Shown here: piece after piece, positions 39,101-52,700 of the stretch
Numbering within the stretch: the first letter of the stretch is position 1
How the letters are laid out: each line of letters begins with the position of its first letter
Assembly (NCBI RefSeq): GCF_949987515.2
Contig: NC_082694.2
Span: forward strand, 71,236,080-71,300,079
Reading direction: 5' to 3'
Length of the DNA stretch: 64,000 bases
Source of the DNA: Delphinus delphis
Taxonomy: Eukaryota > Chordata > Mammalia > Artiodactyla > Delphinidae
Position numbers and translations under genes: made by a program
Notes under the pieces: generated by a model
The model's input: the letters and a program-made list of their open reading frames with translations, nothing else
Database searches by the model: none
What the model was told of the DNA's origin: nothing

Positions 39101-42100
39101 CGAGCCCGGATCAAGGCAATGGCAGTGCAAGTGACAGAAGAGGCAGAAGAAACAGATGTGGTGATCTCTAACAGCTGTGGGAACAAGCGCTTGGGTGATC
39201 CTTCACTAATGACTTTAGGGTTCTGGTAGATGAGTGCCTTTCCCTAACAAAGGGAATTCGATGGGGAAAAAAAAAATCTAGTTCTTAATTTTTTGACTTT
39301 TCTTCTTTTTTCAAACAGGAGATAAAGGGATCGATTATAAATTTAGTTTTAGAAATGTTATATTTGAAATGACTGAGGAACTTTCTGGTAGAGGTGTTCA
39401 AAAGGCAGCAGGATATGATGAAAGGGAAGCTGTGAAAAGAGATATGGGCCAAAGACAGACATTTTTGACTTACAGGTACATACAGTATCATTTAGTTTTT
39501 GTTTGTTTTTAACTACAATCATCTTTTCCCCTTCCACAGAATATGTGATTTCCTTTGAGGAGTTACTTCTCCATTTAATAAAGTCTCGTGGGATTCTTAA
39601 TCAGGCCATTGGGAAACTTCCTCCCTAAATGTGAGCCTTGAGAATTACAAAAAGAATGAACATGGCTGGAACACATGCATTCCGGCAGCTGGGCACTGTC
39701 CAGATGGGTCTTTTGAAGAGACCATTCGTACAGTTTCTGCTTTCTAGCCTCCATAAGATGCCTTGGTTTCACCTTATTTCTAAGCACAGTTCTGTGGTAT
39801 CCAAATAGCATCCCAATAAATTCACATTTGCTTAACTTAGTCATAATTGGTGTCTGTTGCTTCAAATCAGAAAACCCTAATTGGTATTTTACATACACAC
39901 ACACACACACACACACACGAACACATCATATAGACAGAGACATAGATGTTGATAAAACTGTCCAGGAAATGTGCACAGAATAAAAAAACAAAAGGAAAAG
40001 AGCCAAGGCCAGAACCTTGGGGGATGCTAACATTTAAAAGGCAGGTAAAGAAAGAGAAATCTGAGAAAAAGGCTAAAGAGCAGCCAGAGAGGCAAGGAGA
40101 TAGTTTTATAAAAGAGGCTCATGAGGAGTTTTAAGGAAGACGGAAGTGGGTGGTCAACAGTGTCAAAGAGCCACAAAGCAATGTAAGGAATGGTATAATA
40201 CAAGTTTAGGAGGCCTGAACGCACATGCGAGGTATAGGGAGACTTCTGTGACTAACGCAGAATTTTCTTGTGGAGCGATAGGAAATAAGCAGCGTTAAGA
40301 GTCAGATAATGCAGAGCTCTGGACAGGAGGTAGAGGAACTTAGACAGCAAAGAACACTGGAGAATGAGGAGCTTTAAAAAAAAAAAAAGCCTATAAATTC
40401 TAATACCACTCTCTCTTTTGTTTTTTGTTTTTTTTGGGCCACACCGTACGGCATGTGGGATCTTAGTTCCCTGACCAGGGATCAAACCTGCGCCCCGTGC
40501 ACTGGAAGTGCAGTGTCTCAACCACTGGACTGCCAAGGAAGTCCCACCACTCTCTCTTTAAGTGTAGGAAATTACCTCCAATACCTTTATTCTTAACTCG
40601 TGCTACCTTTTTATGTTTAAGAAAAAGGAGGGGGGCAATATATTGAAAATTGTATGGTGAGAATTTCTCACAATATCATGGCTATTTGGTCACCTTCTAG
40701 ATGTGCAGATCTTCTACCTGAGCAGGTCCCTCTAGACTGATGACAAACAGAACTTTCTGCAATGATGGAAATGTTCTTCTGTGTTGTCCGATACAGTAGC
40801 TACTAACCACATGTGGGTATGGAGCATTTTAAACGTGGCTGGTGAGAATTTTTCTCACCAGACATTCAGCAAAAATGTCTGAATTTTTCATTGTATTTAA
40901 CTTTGAATAGCCATGTGTAACTATCTTACTGAACAGTGCAGCTCTAGACTGCAGCCTGGATAAGTCAATGAACAATCTCGTGGTGGCTTTTCTACCACTT
41001 CTTCTCTTAGCCGCCCTGGATTAGATTCCGTAAAGTTTAAGGCAATGAGGCAGGATTGGGAGATACAGAAGAAGGGTGAGGAAAGGTTGTCGATAAAGGT
41101 AACTTGGAAGTCTATAAATGTAATTCTATTTTACAGTCTCAGTTTCACATCTGTATAGCTCATAAATAAAAATATTATTAGCTCCTTGAAGTCAAGAACC
41201 TAAATACATTTCTATTCTGAGTTTTTGGAACTTCTAATTTGATGTGTTTTTTCATATTTGAAAATGCTTGCCTAATGACATGTAATTCATGTATAATGTT
41301 GTGTTACAGTTTTCCTTTGATTCATAGTGGTTTTCAGGGTAATAATTTCATCATCTAAAAAAAATGCTTTCTTCTTATAGCAGTTTTGAATGGATGTTTT
41401 CCTGTCGTTTTCTGTTCATTTTAAAGTGTTATAGATTTTTCTTACACAGAAATAACAAATGTCTATGTAAATTAAAGCAGTAGTAGTATTCTCTGGCTCC
41501 AGTTGTGCTGTTTTCAGTTTGTGGATAATCTATTTGCTCTCCTTATTGATCTCTGTGGTTTCTGAAGAACCTGTGGTAAAACTGGGATTTAAATGACTAC
41601 CACTTCTCTACAGGAACTCCACAAATCTCAAGGACCTCTATACCTTATACTTTTTCATCTCAAATGGCATTATATGCAGAAAATACATTTCATAAATATT
41701 TAATGAATTGACAGGAGATATAAAGTTCTTAGGCCAGTTTTAAACTTAGGGACACCGAGAACGCAGACAGAACCTCAACAGAAAAACTAGAAGATATGAA
41801 GAGACTAGTCTACTGATATCCTGCAGAGTAGAGGAGATAAGCAATAAGTGCTAGGATGGGTCAGGTCTCATCCTAGGATGGGTCAGGTCTCATCCTAGGA
41901 TGGGAAGTAGTGGGATGCGGACAGGAACCAAGGCCGGGGAAGAGATGGGATAGCGGGAAATGAGCCTAAAGTACTTTTCTTTCTTTAACTTATTTTCCTC
42001 TAATGGCTTATATTAAAAAATTTAAAATATAGCAAAGTTGAAATAATTTTGTAGTGAACACCTGTATATCCACCACACAGATTCTACCATTAACATTTTT

Positions 42101-45100
42101 ACTATACTTATTATAACACTATTTCCAAAAGGCAGTCATGTGTCATGCAATCTATTTAAGGGGTTGTGAAAAGAATAAACACATCAGAGTCCATCACATG
42201 TGGTGGCTTTCCCCTCTCCCAGTTATATGTTATACACTCACCCAAAGAGTAGTTTCTATCCAGCTTCAATGGCCAATGTTTTTTTATATTTACAACACTA
42301 TAAAATATGTGCTCATTCCCCTAATAAAAATCATTAAAACCAACAGCCTAAAGTAACAAAGCGCTTGTATAACTTGGAGGGGAAAAAGAAATTTAGGTTT
42401 TGAGGGGGAACTTGCTAACAGGAGAGTCAAAAATATTTAGCAGCCTGTTAAAAGTACAGGAATAGCGTTCGGAAAGAGGTTAAAGCAAGAAGTACATATT
42501 TGAGAGTCATCTCTAAAGAGATAAAAGATGAAGCAAATGATATTACTTGGGCTAAAAAAACCAAGCACTAAATTTTGAGAATGTTCTCACATTAGCGGTG
42601 TCGGTAGAGGGAATTATGGTTCATACAAAAACAGAAGAATAGTTAGGGTAATAGGAAAAAATGTATAAAGGAGTTAGAAAATCAAGAGACCTATACAAGT
42701 TTGAGTGTTAGGAAGACTTCACCAGAAAGAAGGGCCTTGAGGTAGGACAGGAAAGGAGAATTTATTTAATTTTATAGATATTTATTTTTAAATATGTGTA
42801 TGATTTAAATACACATATTTATATTTAAGTATATGCACATACATAATAAACATACATATATAAAAAAATAAAATTAGGCCTAGAGGTGGAAAAGTCTAAT
42901 TTGTGGGGAATGAGTGTGTATATATACACACATATATGTGTTTTTAAACATTCATGTATGAAAAAGGAGTACTTAAGGTGATGAGCCTGCTCGGAAACAA
43001 AATATCTGTTTTGAGAACAGAGGGAGGAAAGATTAGATAGGAAAAAAGGGGTGAAATTACACAGTAATTACAAAGTAATTCAAGATTAAAAATTCTTCAT
43101 TTTAAAAAGTTCTCTTATAATGTCTACATAAATAGTTTTAAAATTTTGGTCAGGAAAACACCTACTGTAATAAACTGAGGCATCCCTTACTCAAAAGTGA
43201 AATTCTACAGTAGAAATTAGCACTAGCTAGCTAAATAGTTCTAAAAGTTTTATTTTTCCCAACTAGTCCTAACTATAATTAAGAAGTAGCAAAGCCAGAC
43301 AGTTCTCTTCAGTTTTCCATCCAACCATTAGAATGCCTTTATCAAAATTTCTTTTTCTTTTTTAACATCTTTATTGGAGTATAATTGCTTTACAATGGTG
43401 TGCTAGTTTCTGCTTTATAACAAAGTGAATCAGCTACATATATACATATATCCCCATATCTCCCCCATCTTGCATCTCCCTCCCATCCTCCCTATCTAGG
43501 TGGTCACAGAGCACCAAGCTGATCTCCCTGTGCTATGCAGCTGCTTCCCACTAGCTATCTATTTTACATTTGGTAGTGTACATATGTCCATGCCACTCTC
43601 TCACTTTGTCACAGCTTATCCTTCCCCATCCCCGTTTCCTCAAGTCCATTCTCCATGTCTGAGTCTTTAGTCCTGTCCTGCCCCTAGGTTCTTCAGAAAA
43701 ATTTTTTTTTTTTTAGATTCCATATATATGTGTTAGCATACGGTATTTGTTTTTCTCTTTCTGACTTACTTCACTCTGTATGACAGACGCTAGGTCCATC
43801 CACCTCACTACAAATAACTCAATTTCGTTTCGTTTTATGACTAATATTCCACTGTACATATGTGCCACATCTTCTTTATCCATTCATCTGTCAATGGACA
43901 CTTAGGTTGCTTCCATGTCCTGGCTATTGTAAATAGAGCTGCAATGAACAGTGTGGTACATGACTCTTTCTGAATTCTGGTTTTCTCAGGGTATATGCCC
44001 AGTAGTGGGATTGCTGGGTTGTATGGTAGTTCTATTTGTAGTTTTTTAAGGAAACTCCATACTGTTCTTCACAGTGGCTGTATCAATTTACATTCCCACC
44101 AACAGTGCAAGAGGGTTCCCTTTTCTCCACACCCTCTCCAGCATTTACTGTTTGTAGACTTTTTGATGATGGCCATTCTGACTGGTGTGAGGTGATACCT
44201 CATTGTAGTTTTGATTTGCATTTCTCTAATATTAGTGATGTTGAGCATCCCTGCATGTGTTTGTTGACAATCTGTATATCTTCTTTTGAGAAATGTCTAT
44301 TTAGGTCTTCTGCCCATTTTTGGATGGGGTTGTTTGTTTTTTTGATATTGAACTGCATGAGCTACTTGTAAATTTTGGAAATTAATCCTTTGTCAGTTGC
44401 TTCATTTGCAAATATTCTCTCCCATTCTGAGGGCTGTCTTTTCATCTTGTTTATGTTTTCTTTTGCTGTGCAAAAGCTTTTAAGTTTCATTAGGTCCCAT
44501 TTGTTTATTTTTGTTTTTATTTCCCTTTCTGTAGCAGGTGGGTCAAAAGAGATCTTGCTGCAATATATGTCAAAGAGTGTTCTGCCTATGTTTTCCTCTA
44601 AGAGTTTTATAGTGTCTGGCCTTACATTTAGGTCTTTAATCCATTTTGAGTTTATTTTTGTGTATGGTATTAGGGAGTTTTCTAATTTCATTCTTTTACA
44701 TGGAGCTGTCCAGTTTTCCCAGCACCACTTATTGAAGAGGCTGTCTTTTCTCCACTGTATATTCTTGCCTCCTTTATCAAAGGTAAGGTGACCATATGTG
44801 CGTGGGTTTATCTCTGGGCTTCCTATCCTGTTCCATTGATATATATTTCTGTTCTTGTGCCAGTACCCTACTGTCTTGATTACTGTAGCTTTGTAGTATA
44901 GTCTGAAGTGTGGGAGCCTGATTCCTCCAGCTCTGTTTTTCTTTCTAAAGATTGCTTTGGCTATTCGGGGTCTTTTGTGCTTCCATACAAATCGTAAAAT
45001 TTTTTGTTCTAGTTCTGTGAAAAATGTCATTGGTAGTTTGATAGGGATTGCACTGAATCTGTAGATTGCTTTGGGTAGTACAGTCATTTTCACAATGTTG

Positions 45101-48100
45101 AATCTCCCAATCCAAGAACATGGTATATCTCTCCATCTGTTTGTATTATCTAAAATTTCTTTCATCAGTATCTTATAGTTTTCTGCATACAGGTCTTTTG
45201 TCTCCTTAGGTAGGTTCATTCCTAGGTATTTTATTCATTTTGTTGCACGGTAAATGGGAGTGTTTCCTTAATTTCTCTTTCAGATTTTTCATGATTAGTT
45301 TATAGGAATGCAAGAGATTTCTTTGCATTAATTTTGTATCCTGCTACTTTACCAAATTTATCGATTAGCTCTAGTAGTTTTCTGGTAGCATCTTTATGAA
45401 AATTTCTCATGTTCATTATTCACATTTAATTTTGAAATAGTAACAATGGTCAATATAGTTTCTAAAATAAAATAATTATTAAAAGTTCCTTAACACTTTA
45501 TTTTGTTTTATAATTTATTAATTGGATGTTAAAACCTAAAAGAAGATAAAGAAAAAAACCAAATTGGCTCGAAAAAAGATTCTGATCACTTTCTGAGTCA
45601 ATGAGAACAGCTACCTCCAAAAGAAGAGGTCCCAAGGATTCCTTTTCGATCACTCCTTGACTACTCGACGAGATGTCTGACTTCTGTACTTCATCATCAG
45701 TTGTTGATTTCTCTGTAACAAAGCAGCAAAAAGTCACACATCCAAAAAGAGCTCATTTCCATAATGGCAAGTTTATTAAGACATGAATTTACCTAATTTC
45801 AGATTCAAAAAATATTTATTCATTACGTAGGTACTTTCACATTTAATCTTAATTATACTCATTTTGTGGATGACGAAATTGAGGTTCACAAAGGTTAAAT
45901 AATGTGTCCCAAATGATATAACTAATAAATGGCAGCAGGAGGATTTGAATTCTGACCTACCAAATCCAGTGTTCCAACAAATGGAAAAAATGGTGTAAAA
46001 ATATACAGCCTTTTAAAAAAAAGTCTACACCAAATATTTTAAAGAAATAAGTAAATTGTAAAAGAATAATTATTTCCTCCATCTTTCTCCTTTCCTGATT
46101 TGATCAATTGCCACTTAAGAGAGAGTGAAGGTACGATTCTGTGAGCCTGCGTGAAATAGCTAACTTTTCACCTTCATGTCATGATGATCTGATTGATAAA
46201 ACTGCAACTGTTAAATGATTTAGAATTCTTTTGTGTGGTGATGTTGAAAAGTCCATCCATCATCTTAAAGCAGCAGCATACTTATATAAAAGTTTCCAAT
46301 CTGTCAGACTAATTAGCTCACCAAAAAGCAAATACAGTATTACTGAATATAGAGATTCATTTTTTTCACTTTAAAATATGAAATATTTCAAATATTCCAA
46401 AAAATACAGAAAGTGGCATAGCATACAGTCACACAGCCACCATTCATTTTTCACAGATGTTAACATTATTTGCTTCAGGTCTTTCCTTTTTAAATAAATA
46501 AAATGCTACAAATAGAGCTACAGCTCTACCACTATTCCTCCTCTGTCCGTTTTCAGAAGTAACCAGTGTTCTGAGGTCAGCATAAACATTTCTAAGCATG
46601 TTTTTATACTTCAACTACATATGCATGATTTTTACAAATATATTATTGTTTTGTGTTTTAATGTTTACATAAAAATATATAGACTTTTTCAACTTTTTCC
46701 ACTCAGCATTATGTTTGAGATTTAACTATACTGATACATATAAATTTCATACGCTCATTTGAACTGCTGTATAGTATATGAATAACCCACAGTTGATTTC
46801 CTAGTCCCCTATTGGTAGACCTTTTGACTTCTTACAATGCTGTAATAACTATTTTCAGTATTTCCTCTTTTGCACATTTGTGACAGTTTCTTTAGGGTAA
46901 ATATTAGAAGTGAAATTGCTGGATCACAGGGTCTGTGTATTTTCAACATTACTAAGTTTGACAAATTACTCTCTATGTACCACCAGTAACATACAAGGGT
47001 TATTGTTTTTCTGTATGCTGACACTTGATATCATCACAGCTTTTAATTTTTGCGAACCTAATGGGTGTAAAATGTTATCTCATATAGTGTTTATAATAAT
47101 AGCTTTACTGAGCTACAATTCACACAGCATACCATTCATGGATTTAAAACATACAATTCAGTGGTTTTTAGTGTATTCACAGAGTTGTGCAGCCACCATC
47201 ACAATAAATTTTAGAACAATTTCATCAACCCCAAAAGAAACCCCATTCCCTTTAGCAGTCATTCCTCATTTTCCCAACACTCCCAAGCCCAAGGCAACCA
47301 CCAATCTACTTTCTGTCTCTATAGATGTGCCTATTTTTGACATTTTATATAAATGGAATTATATAATATGTGGTCCTTTGTGACTGGCTTCTTTTGCTTA
47401 GTGTAATGTTTTGAAGATTCATCTATGTTGAAGCATTTATCAGTACTTCACTATTTTTTATTGCTAAATAATATTCCAGTGTATAGGTATACCTCATTTT
47501 ATTTACCCATTGATCAGCTGATATACTGTTTGCTTCCACTTATTGGCTATTTATGAATAATGCTGTTATGAACATTTGTGTACAAGTTTTCATTTCTCTT
47601 GGGTATATACCTGCAAGTGGACTTGCTGGGCCACATGATAACTTTATCTTTAATATTCTGAGAAACTACTGGGCTGTTTTCCAAAGTGGATGCAGAATTT
47701 TACACTCTCACCAGCACTGTATGAGGGTTTCAGTTTCTCCCATCCTTACTAACACTTGTTACTGTCTGTCTTTTTGACTGTAGCCACCCTAGCAAGTGTA
47801 AAGTGGTCTCTCATTGTGGTTTTGATTTGTATTTTTCTGATGGCTAATAATATTGAGTATGTTTTTCATGCGTTTATTGGTCATTTGTGTATTTTCTTTA
47901 GAGAAATGTCTACCCAGAGCCTTTGCCCATTAATTAACTGGGTTATTTATTTTTTAATTATTATGGTATAGGAGTTTCTCATTTAGTTCTAAGATGTACT
48001 TCCTTCATCATTTCATGTGTTTCTAACATTAAGACAGGTTTTGTTTCTTAAACAGTTCCAAAATACATAAACCATCAAGTCCAAGTACATTAAGTAACTA

Positions 48101-49731
48101 TGCATGATAAGCACAACAAACAAAATTTTAGGCAAAACCCAAGGCAGGAGTGGCTATATGACTGGCCTAAGGCATGTGAACAGATGAGACATGCAAGGAC
48201 AGAGTCTTGCCCTTAAAGGGACAGAAGCATGCCTTCCTGTTTTCTTCTTTCCCTTTCCTGTCATCAGGAACACGTACAGGTGAGCCATGTTTGACCACAT
48301 GGGTAAGGGCAATACCCTAGGAATGGCACAGGAAAACAGATGGAAGGAATCTGAGCCTCTGACACATGCCTAGACTACCTTGTTAAAGCCACTGTATTTT
48401 GGGTCTCTTGCTACAGTAGCCTTGTCTGTATCCTAACTAATACATTCCGTATTTCTCAACAACATGCTTATTTGCTATATCCTGACTGTGCCCATGTTAG
48501 ACATAATCTATTAACATGCCATCATAAAAGGTAAGAATTTAACTTACTTACATCAACCATCTAGACACACATACATATCCCCTCTTCCCATACTCCCAGT
48601 AGAGTTACAATAATTTTTAGAGCAGTCAGTATTTAGTATCTATGTTACTATGGCCATATAAATATAGTCCACAAATGAGTCAAGGTATGTGCTATAATTT
48701 ACAATTCTCATATTTCATGTTTTAGTTTTTCTGTGAAGTTTGATTCATCTCTAAACTCTCCTCCAGACTAAAAAATTCCTCTCAATTTGGTCAGTCATCA
48801 TATACTCTATGTGTTCCATTTTTTTCCCCATAGAAATATTCCTCCTAGAGTTCTCTATCCACCTGCTCCAGTTAGGACTGGCTACTTCTTTACTCTGCTG
48901 CTCAACTGTAACCCTGGGTCTCCTTCTACCTTTCTTTTGTTAAGATTCCATGGTTTCCCTGGGCTAAGATCCTATGCCTTTCTTTCTTGGTTTACTACCT
49001 TGGTCTTGATAGATATTTCTGGAAAAAAGTACACAGGAGATAACATTCTTGAGGCTTCAGATGTCTGAAAATGTCTTTATTTTGCACTCATATTTCATTT
49101 GGATGAACACAGAATTCTAGGTCCAGGATACTCATTTTCAGTGTTCCTATTTGGAAATCCACACCCTCCTGAAAGTAATCTAGTATGTGTCTGTTTTTTC
49201 CTCTCTCTTGTTTTTTCTTTCTGGTGTCTAGAAATTGTGCATTGGTGTGAGGTTTTTTTCTTTCTTTTTTATTCATTGTGCTGTGCACTACATGTGTGCT
49301 TTCCATCTGGAAACCCATATCCCCTAATTCTGAGAACTTTTTGGTTTTTGTTTCTTTGCATTATTTCTTATAATTTTGGTCTGGTTTTTTTTTTTTTTTC
49401 TGGGACTAATGATGTGTTATACCTCCTGAACTAATCCTATACATTTCTATCTTTCTCTTGTTTTCCTTTGCTTGTCTTTTTTATTTTACTTTCTATGGGA
49501 TTTCTTCAAATTATCTTTCAACGCTATATCTTTTTATTCAACAAATATTCATTGAAAGTCTACTATGTACCCAGGAACTGCTACAGGTATTAAGGATACA
49601 ATGGTGAACAAAGAAAAATCCTTGCCCTCATGAAGCTCTAGTGGGGGTAGGCAGGCAATAAACAAATAAAATGTGTAATATGTTAGATGTAAAAAATACT
49701 GTGGGGAAAATAAATCAAGGAAGATGTAGAG

Positions 49732-49792
<61 letters not shown>

Positions 49793-52700
49793 TGTATTAG
49801 ATAGGTTAGTGAGGGACAAGTTCATTGAGAAAAAATATTTGAACCAACACATAAAAGGGATGCAGGAGTGAGCCTTGTGTATATCCAGGGAAGAGAATTC
49901 CAGAGAGAACAGCAAGTGCAAATACCTGAGGCATAGTGTTCCTGGAATGCTTGGGGCAGAGAGTATGAGAAGATAAGGTAATACGGTAAAGTTTTTTTCA
50001 GCTATCCTGATTTTAAGTTCCAATGTTTCGTTTTATAGCATCTTATTCTTGTTTCATAGATGAAATATCCTCCTTTTTGTCTCTGAGGGACTGTTTGATG
50101 GCTTTACATTTTCTTTTGCTCCCTGCATTGTCTCTGCCTCCTCTGAGTTCCCTTTATTCTGTTCCTTTGCTTGATTTATTCTCTTTTATAAAAAGACTTT
50201 CTTCAAATATCTGGATTTTTATTCATATTAAAGAGTGAGGTACTAAAATCCTGACTGGCAGATGTGTGAAGTGTGGGGACAGAGCAAGGAGCTGATTTTT
50301 TCACTTGGGGGATCAATTCCAACTGTCAGTGTCTGTGTGTCTTTCCCTTTGGACTGCTCAATTGCCCCAGAGGAATCCTCCCATTTTCAGCTGAGGGAGT
50401 ATGAGCCAGGCTGTCAGAGTTTCCAGATTGAGTAAGGAAGGTACCATACAGCCTCTTGTTGGCTATCCCCTCTGCAGACCTACAATACCAGTTTTTCCTG
50501 TCTGCTAAATCAGTTGTCACTAGACTATCTACTCCTAAAATCTTAAAAGCCTATCACCTCAACCATTTAAAACATACTATTTGTTCATAGTCTTTTTACA
50601 TTGCTGCTATTAATCTGAAGTTCTTTGGGGTCTATTCCTTCTGTTTGTCATTTGTGTTCTTACTCACTGTGGATTATTTCCTCCTATGTTATATAAGTTT
50701 ATAGCACAAAATCTCCCTCAGAAGCACTTTTTCTTTGGGAACCTGACAGGGCGAGGTGTGGTTATGTTCCTTCAAAGTGCTTTGCCTTTGTTTCTGGTAG
50801 GCAACCCAGGAGTTGTGTGGTGTTGGGTCCCCAGTAAATATGAATAGTATAAATATGAACCATAAAAATAAATCAGGGTTTTCTCAGAGAAGGCTGTTTC
50901 CCCCACCCAGAGCCCAGGCAGAGACAAACTTATAACTCAGATGGAGGGACTTTCCTACCTCTGAGTTGCTGTCTTTCAACCCTATGCCAGAGCCTCAGGT
51001 CTGATACCACAACTTGTATCTCCTGACTTAATCCCCTATGATACTGGGTCTCATAACCTTTCAAGGCAACCAGTTCTCAAGATAACTTAATAAGCCACTT
51101 TGTTGTAAAAGAAGGGTCTCAGATTCACATTCTAAAATAAATAGCATCTAAACAAAGATGTTCCTTTAATAAGATTACAAAATTGAATGCAATTTCTTAA
51201 TGAAAAAAAATAAAATCACATATTGTAAATGTCTTAATAACAAAGCACACAGTCACAGGGGTTTTTTTGTTCATTTTTTTACCTTGTTCCATTCTCTTCA
51301 TTAGCTGTATCTGATCGACTGTCTTCTTCAATATCTTGCATTTGTCTGGTTTTACACTCAAGCTGTCAATGTCACTGATGTTGGCAGACAATAACTCGGC
51401 TAGCTCTTCTAAATATTTATTTTCTTGCTCCCTGCGCCTCTTTTCAGTGCTGTTACACAAAGGAAATCCAGTTACTGTACTTTCTACCACCATATTTCCT
51501 TCTCTGATCATGTATTTAATATTTATATATTTACAGAGATTCCTGTTTTTATCCAGAATATAAAACCAGATTTAGAAAACAATTTAAAATTGTATCTAAA
51601 AAACAAATATTACAAAATACCAAGGTGCAGAAAACAATTCTAGCTAAAAAGCATAAAGAGAATGACTGCCATCACAGACGTATTCCCTCAGTGACGTATA
51701 TACATTGAATATTTCAAATGAATACTAGATATCAAAAAGAAGCAGACAGTACATATACTAGTTGCATTTGAAATTATTGGATGTTCCAAATAATAATTCC
51801 TTAAAATAGAAACTTTGAATTTTCAAATAAGTTTGTTGTAAATTAAGCAGGCATACTACACCAGAGTTCAAATAAATTATAATTAGAAATCTGATAAAGT
51901 CTTGATTCTTATAATGTACTTAAAATTATAAGCCCACACCCATCAGATTGGCAAAACGTTGAAGTGCGGAGACAAGAAAAAAGGAACTCTCAATGCTTAT
52001 CATTTAAAGAACAATGTGATAATTACCCAGTTAACATAAAAATGTACACAGATCCTAAAGAAACTCTTACGTATAAAACAGGAGGTGTGTACGAGGATGT
52101 TCATGTTCACTGTAGTGCTGGCTGCAAGAATGAAAATTTGTAACAAAATGGCTGTTTACCCATAGGGAATGTCTATCTGTAGGGAAACAGATTTCTCAAA
52201 TACGGTATATTCGTGTAATACAATATTTATCAAAAGTTAACAGAACTGAATAAATCTAGTTATCTTTATGTCTAAAGATCCATGCTGAAAAGTATACTGT
52301 AGAAAAATACACATAGTATTATGTAATATATAAATTTAATAAACATTCTCTATTGTTCACAGATACTTATATATGCATAATCATTAAAAACAGATTGAAA
52401 GAATTAGAGACAAATCAATTTTGTCATTAATCATCTTACTACTTTTATTTAAACAAAACTGCAAATACGTGGTTTATATGTGGTGGGTATACATCGTTTC
52501 CTAGTCTCTATTCTTTTATAGGTTAAAAAATTTTCCCCAAATAAAAATTTAAAGTAAAATACAATAGTTTTATCTATTTATTCTTAAATTAAGAAGGACT
52601 GACATATATAGAAATAGACAAGAACATTAACTCTGACAACACAAACTGAATTGCATCTTGATATCAGCATTCCTCCTAGCTTCTGGACACTTAGCTATGA

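Larger units (their letters stand above)
34443..45614 (-). other. NCOA1: NCOA1 intron (11.2 kb) between linker and PAS-A exons
   Basis: It contains L2-like blocks (34760-35150, 38530-39110, 39950-40350), SINEs (36004-36124, 37060-37420, 40405-40559), a MER3-like piece (40766-40948), a 22-bp tandem repeat (41851-41904) and a 2-kb L1 (43344-45407). Tract 35160-36000 is AT-rich and empty. 37425-38010 and 38260-38520 are GC-richer and unassigned. 41000-43340 has only AT-rich sequence plus a few TATATG runs (42780-42960). Confidence 0.8.
45713..51282 (-). other. NCOA1: NCOA1 intron (5.6 kb)
   Basis: It contains a MIR (45825-45975), old L1 pieces (46385-47090, 47092-47985), an L2 in reverse (49520-49990) and a long GT tract (49734-49797). 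48120-48445 ends like a common interspersed repeat ('ttaaagccactgtatttt'), family unsure. 49043-49510 and 50025-50250 may be two parts of one ancient element split by the L2. 50255-51280 is unassigned. Confidence 0.8.

Noticed and set aside
49671..50023. Cys/Val or Thr/His repeat peptide frames
   Set aside because: Translation of a GT/CA microsatellite.
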